A model generated the notes under the pieces. It did no database searches, was not told the origin of the DNA, and saw nothing but the letters and a program-made list of their open reading frames with translations. 6,401 nucleotides of DNA from an uncultured Isosphaeraceae bacterium (GTDB taxonomy: Bacteria; Planctomycetota; Planctomycetia; Isosphaerales; Isosphaeraceae), in contig CALCIC010000164.1 in NCBI GenBank assembly GCA_937907405.1, positions 1 to 6,401 of the forward strand, given 5' to 3'. Shown one piece after another: positions 5,077 to 6,401 of this stretch. A program made the translations under genes and the position numbers. The stretch's first letter is position 1; each line of letters begins with the position of its first letter.

Positions 5077-6401
5077 ATGAGACGAAGCGACGATCCGCGT
5101 CGGGTGCGGAACGCTTCGGGGCTCGCCGGCGAAGTTCCTCTAGCGGAAGCCGTTTCCTTGGCGGAATCACCAGTCTGCAATCTGTCTTTGGTTTTCGCCG
5201 CGTCGTGGCCGGGGGACCATGTGGTCCTTGCGGCGACGCTGGTTCTGGCCGCGGCGTCGGGCGTCGCCGCCATGGTCTACCTGCGGACCTTGCGCAAGCG
5301 GCACTCGGCGCTCTCGACCGACCTGAAGACGATCGTCGATCAACGGCGCGAGGCGCAGCGCGCGCTCCGCGAAACCGAGGCGATCTATCACTCGCTGGTC
5401 GAGACCCTCCCGCAGCTCATCTTGCGGAAAGACCTGGAGGGACGGTTCACCTTCGCGAACAAGCGGTTCTGCGCCGAGCTCGGCCGCACGCTCGACCAGA
5501 TCGTCGGCAAGACCGATTACGATTTCTTCCCCGAGGATCTGGCCGCGAAGTACCGGGCCGACGACCGCCGGGTGATCGAGAGCGGCCGGATTCTCGACAT
5601 CGTCGAGGAGCACGTCACCCCGCAAGGCGACCCCCTTCACGTCCAGGTCATGAAGACGGCCCTGCTCGACTCCGACGGCCGACCGATCGGCGTCCAGGGG
5701 ATCTTCTGGGACGTGACCGCGCGGATCAGGGCCGACGAGCAGCTTCGCGAAAAGAACGCCGCGTTGGAGGAGTTGGCGCGCTCCGAGCATCAGGCCCACG
5801 AGGCGCTGAAGCAGGCGCAAAGCCTGTTGGTGCAAAACGAGAAGCTGGCGAGTCTCGGCCATCTGGTGGCCGGGGTGGCGCACGAGATCAACAACCCCCT
5901 CTCGTTCGTCAGCAACAACGTCGCGGTGATGGAGCGCGACCTCCGCGACCTGATCGCCTTGATCCGGCTTTACCATCAGGCGGACGTCGTCATCAAACAG
6001 AGCGACCTCAAGCTGTCCGAGGAGATCGAGGAACTCTCCGATCGCCTCGATCTCAGCTACTGTCTGGATAATTTTCCTCGATTGATCGAGCGGACGAGGG
6101 AGGGGCTTCGGCGGATCGAGCGGATCGTCAAGGAGCTTCGTCTCTTCGCCCGGGTCGACGAGGGAGATTGGAACGAGGTCGACCTGAACCCCGGCATCGA
6201 GTCGTCGATCAACATGGTGAAGGGGTACGCGAAGAAGAAAGGGGTCCGCATCCTGATGGATCTCGGCGCCCTTCCCGCCATCCGGTGTCGGGCCGCTCGG
6301 ATTCATCAGGTGATCCTCAACCTCTTGACCAACGCCATCGACGCCTGCGGCGAGGACGGCGAGGTGCGGGTCCGCACGGAGACCGAACCCGACGCGCTGG
6401 G
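5077..6401 (+). CDS. Membrane-anchored PAS sensor histidine kinase, NtrB-like (3' end outside window)
   Basis: The frame is open from 5077 to the window edge (441 full codons). One hydrophobic segment lies at about residues 48-69, followed by a basic stretch (RTLRKR, 70-75), so most of the protein is cytoplasmic. A short coiled stretch leads into a PAS domain (about 100-215) with FANKRFCAELGRTL and GKTDYDFFPEDL. A second coiled region (217-256) connects to the HisKA dimerisation domain. Its H-box, GHLVAGVAHEINNP (261-274), carries the phospho-acceptor His269. Between H-box and N-box is an extended helical region (280-355) rich in Glu, Arg and Leu. The N-box HQVILNLLTNAIDAC (410-424) begins the ATPase domain; the glycine boxes lie beyond the edge. 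The AHEINNP box and NLLTNA N-box resemble NtrB-type kinases. No response regulator is seen. It follows the oxidoreductase by 7 bases. The start is uncertain: ATG 5077 lacks a properly spaced Shine-Dalgarno, and TTG 5158 is an alternative. Confidence 0.88.
   Translation, partial: MRRSDDPRRVRNASGLAGEVPLAEAVSLAESPVCNLSLVFAASWPGDHVVLAATLVLAAASGVAAMVYLRTLRKRHSALSTDLKTIVDQRREAQRALRETEAIYHSLVETLPQLILRKDLEGRFTFANKRFCAELGRTLDQIVGKTDYDFFPEDLAAKYRADDRRVIESGRILDIVEEHVTPQGDPLHVQVMKTALLDSDGRPIGVQGIFWDVTARIRADEQLREKNAALEELARSEHQAHEALKQAQSLLVQNEKLASLGHLVAGVAHEINNPLSFVSNNVAVMERDLRDLIALIRLYHQADVVIKQSDLKLSEEIEELSDRLDLSYCLDNFPRLIERTREGLRRIERIVKELRLFARVDEGDWNEVDLNPGIESSINMVKGYAKKKGVRILMDLGALPAIRCRAARIHQVILNLLTNAIDACGEDGEVRVRTETEPDAL
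5145..5160 (+). promoter_or_regulatory. Alternative ribosome binding site and TTG start for the histidine kinase
   Basis: GGAAG (5145-5149) lies 8 bases before an in-frame TTG at 5158. A start here would remove 27 poorly structured residues and leave the membrane segment about 20 residues from the N-terminus, a common arrangement. At ATG 5077 the only purine-rich element (GAGG, 5071-5074) is just 2 bases from the start. Which start is used cannot be settled from the sequence. Confidence 0.3.

Noticed and set aside
5205..6071. 288-codon plus-strand open frame inside the kinase gene
   Set aside because: It is a shifted frame of the kinase gene and gives a Gly/Arg/Ala-rich translation, while the correct frame encodes the conserved kinase motifs.
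5167..6306. 379-codon minus-strand open frame opposite the histidine kinase
   Set aside because: It mirrors the kinase reading frame; the plus strand has the PAS domain, H-box and N-box in order, and the minus-strand translation has no recognisable domain.

Overview
The window looks like a stretch of chromosome from a high-GC bacterium (roughly two thirds G+C by eye). My best guess is a planctomycete, possibly of the Isosphaeraceae. That rests on the overall protein style, the QKP-type Gfo/Idh/MocA oxidoreductase and the NtrB-like PAS histidine kinase; no marker gene is present, so it remains an inference.

Layout. Positions 1-34 may hold the first codons of a gene on the minus strand that leaves the window. 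Positions 35-323 are non-coding and carry two sigma70-like promoter candidates pointing in opposite directions, each with a 17-base spacer. From 324 to the right edge, five genes lie head to tail on the plus strand: a SAM-dependent methyltransferase (324-1040), a large polytopic GT-C-type membrane glycosyltransferase (1080-2981), a CDP-alcohol phosphotransferase family membrane enzyme (2978-3916), a Gfo/Idh/MocA NAD(P)-dependent oxidoreductase (3963-5069), and a membrane-anchored PAS histidine kinase (5077 to the edge, cut off before its ATP-binding glycine boxes).

Spacing is tight (39 bases, an ATGA overlap, 46 bases, 7 bases), so the five genes probably form one transcription unit. The first four fit an envelope lipid or lipid-linked glycan pathway. 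The oxidoreductase could prepare or alter a polyol or sugar, the CDP-alcohol phosphotransferase could join a polyol phosphate to a lipid, the GT-C enzyme could add a sugar from a polyprenyl-phosphate donor outside the membrane, and the methyltransferase could cap or modify the product. This is a hypothesis from families and gene order; no substrate can be read from sequence alone.

The most unusual point is in the CDP-alcohol phosphotransferase: the signature is complete except that the last of its four aspartates, the proposed catalytic base, is a histidine (His115). No rRNA, tRNA, CRISPR array, insertion sequence or convincing terminator was seen.
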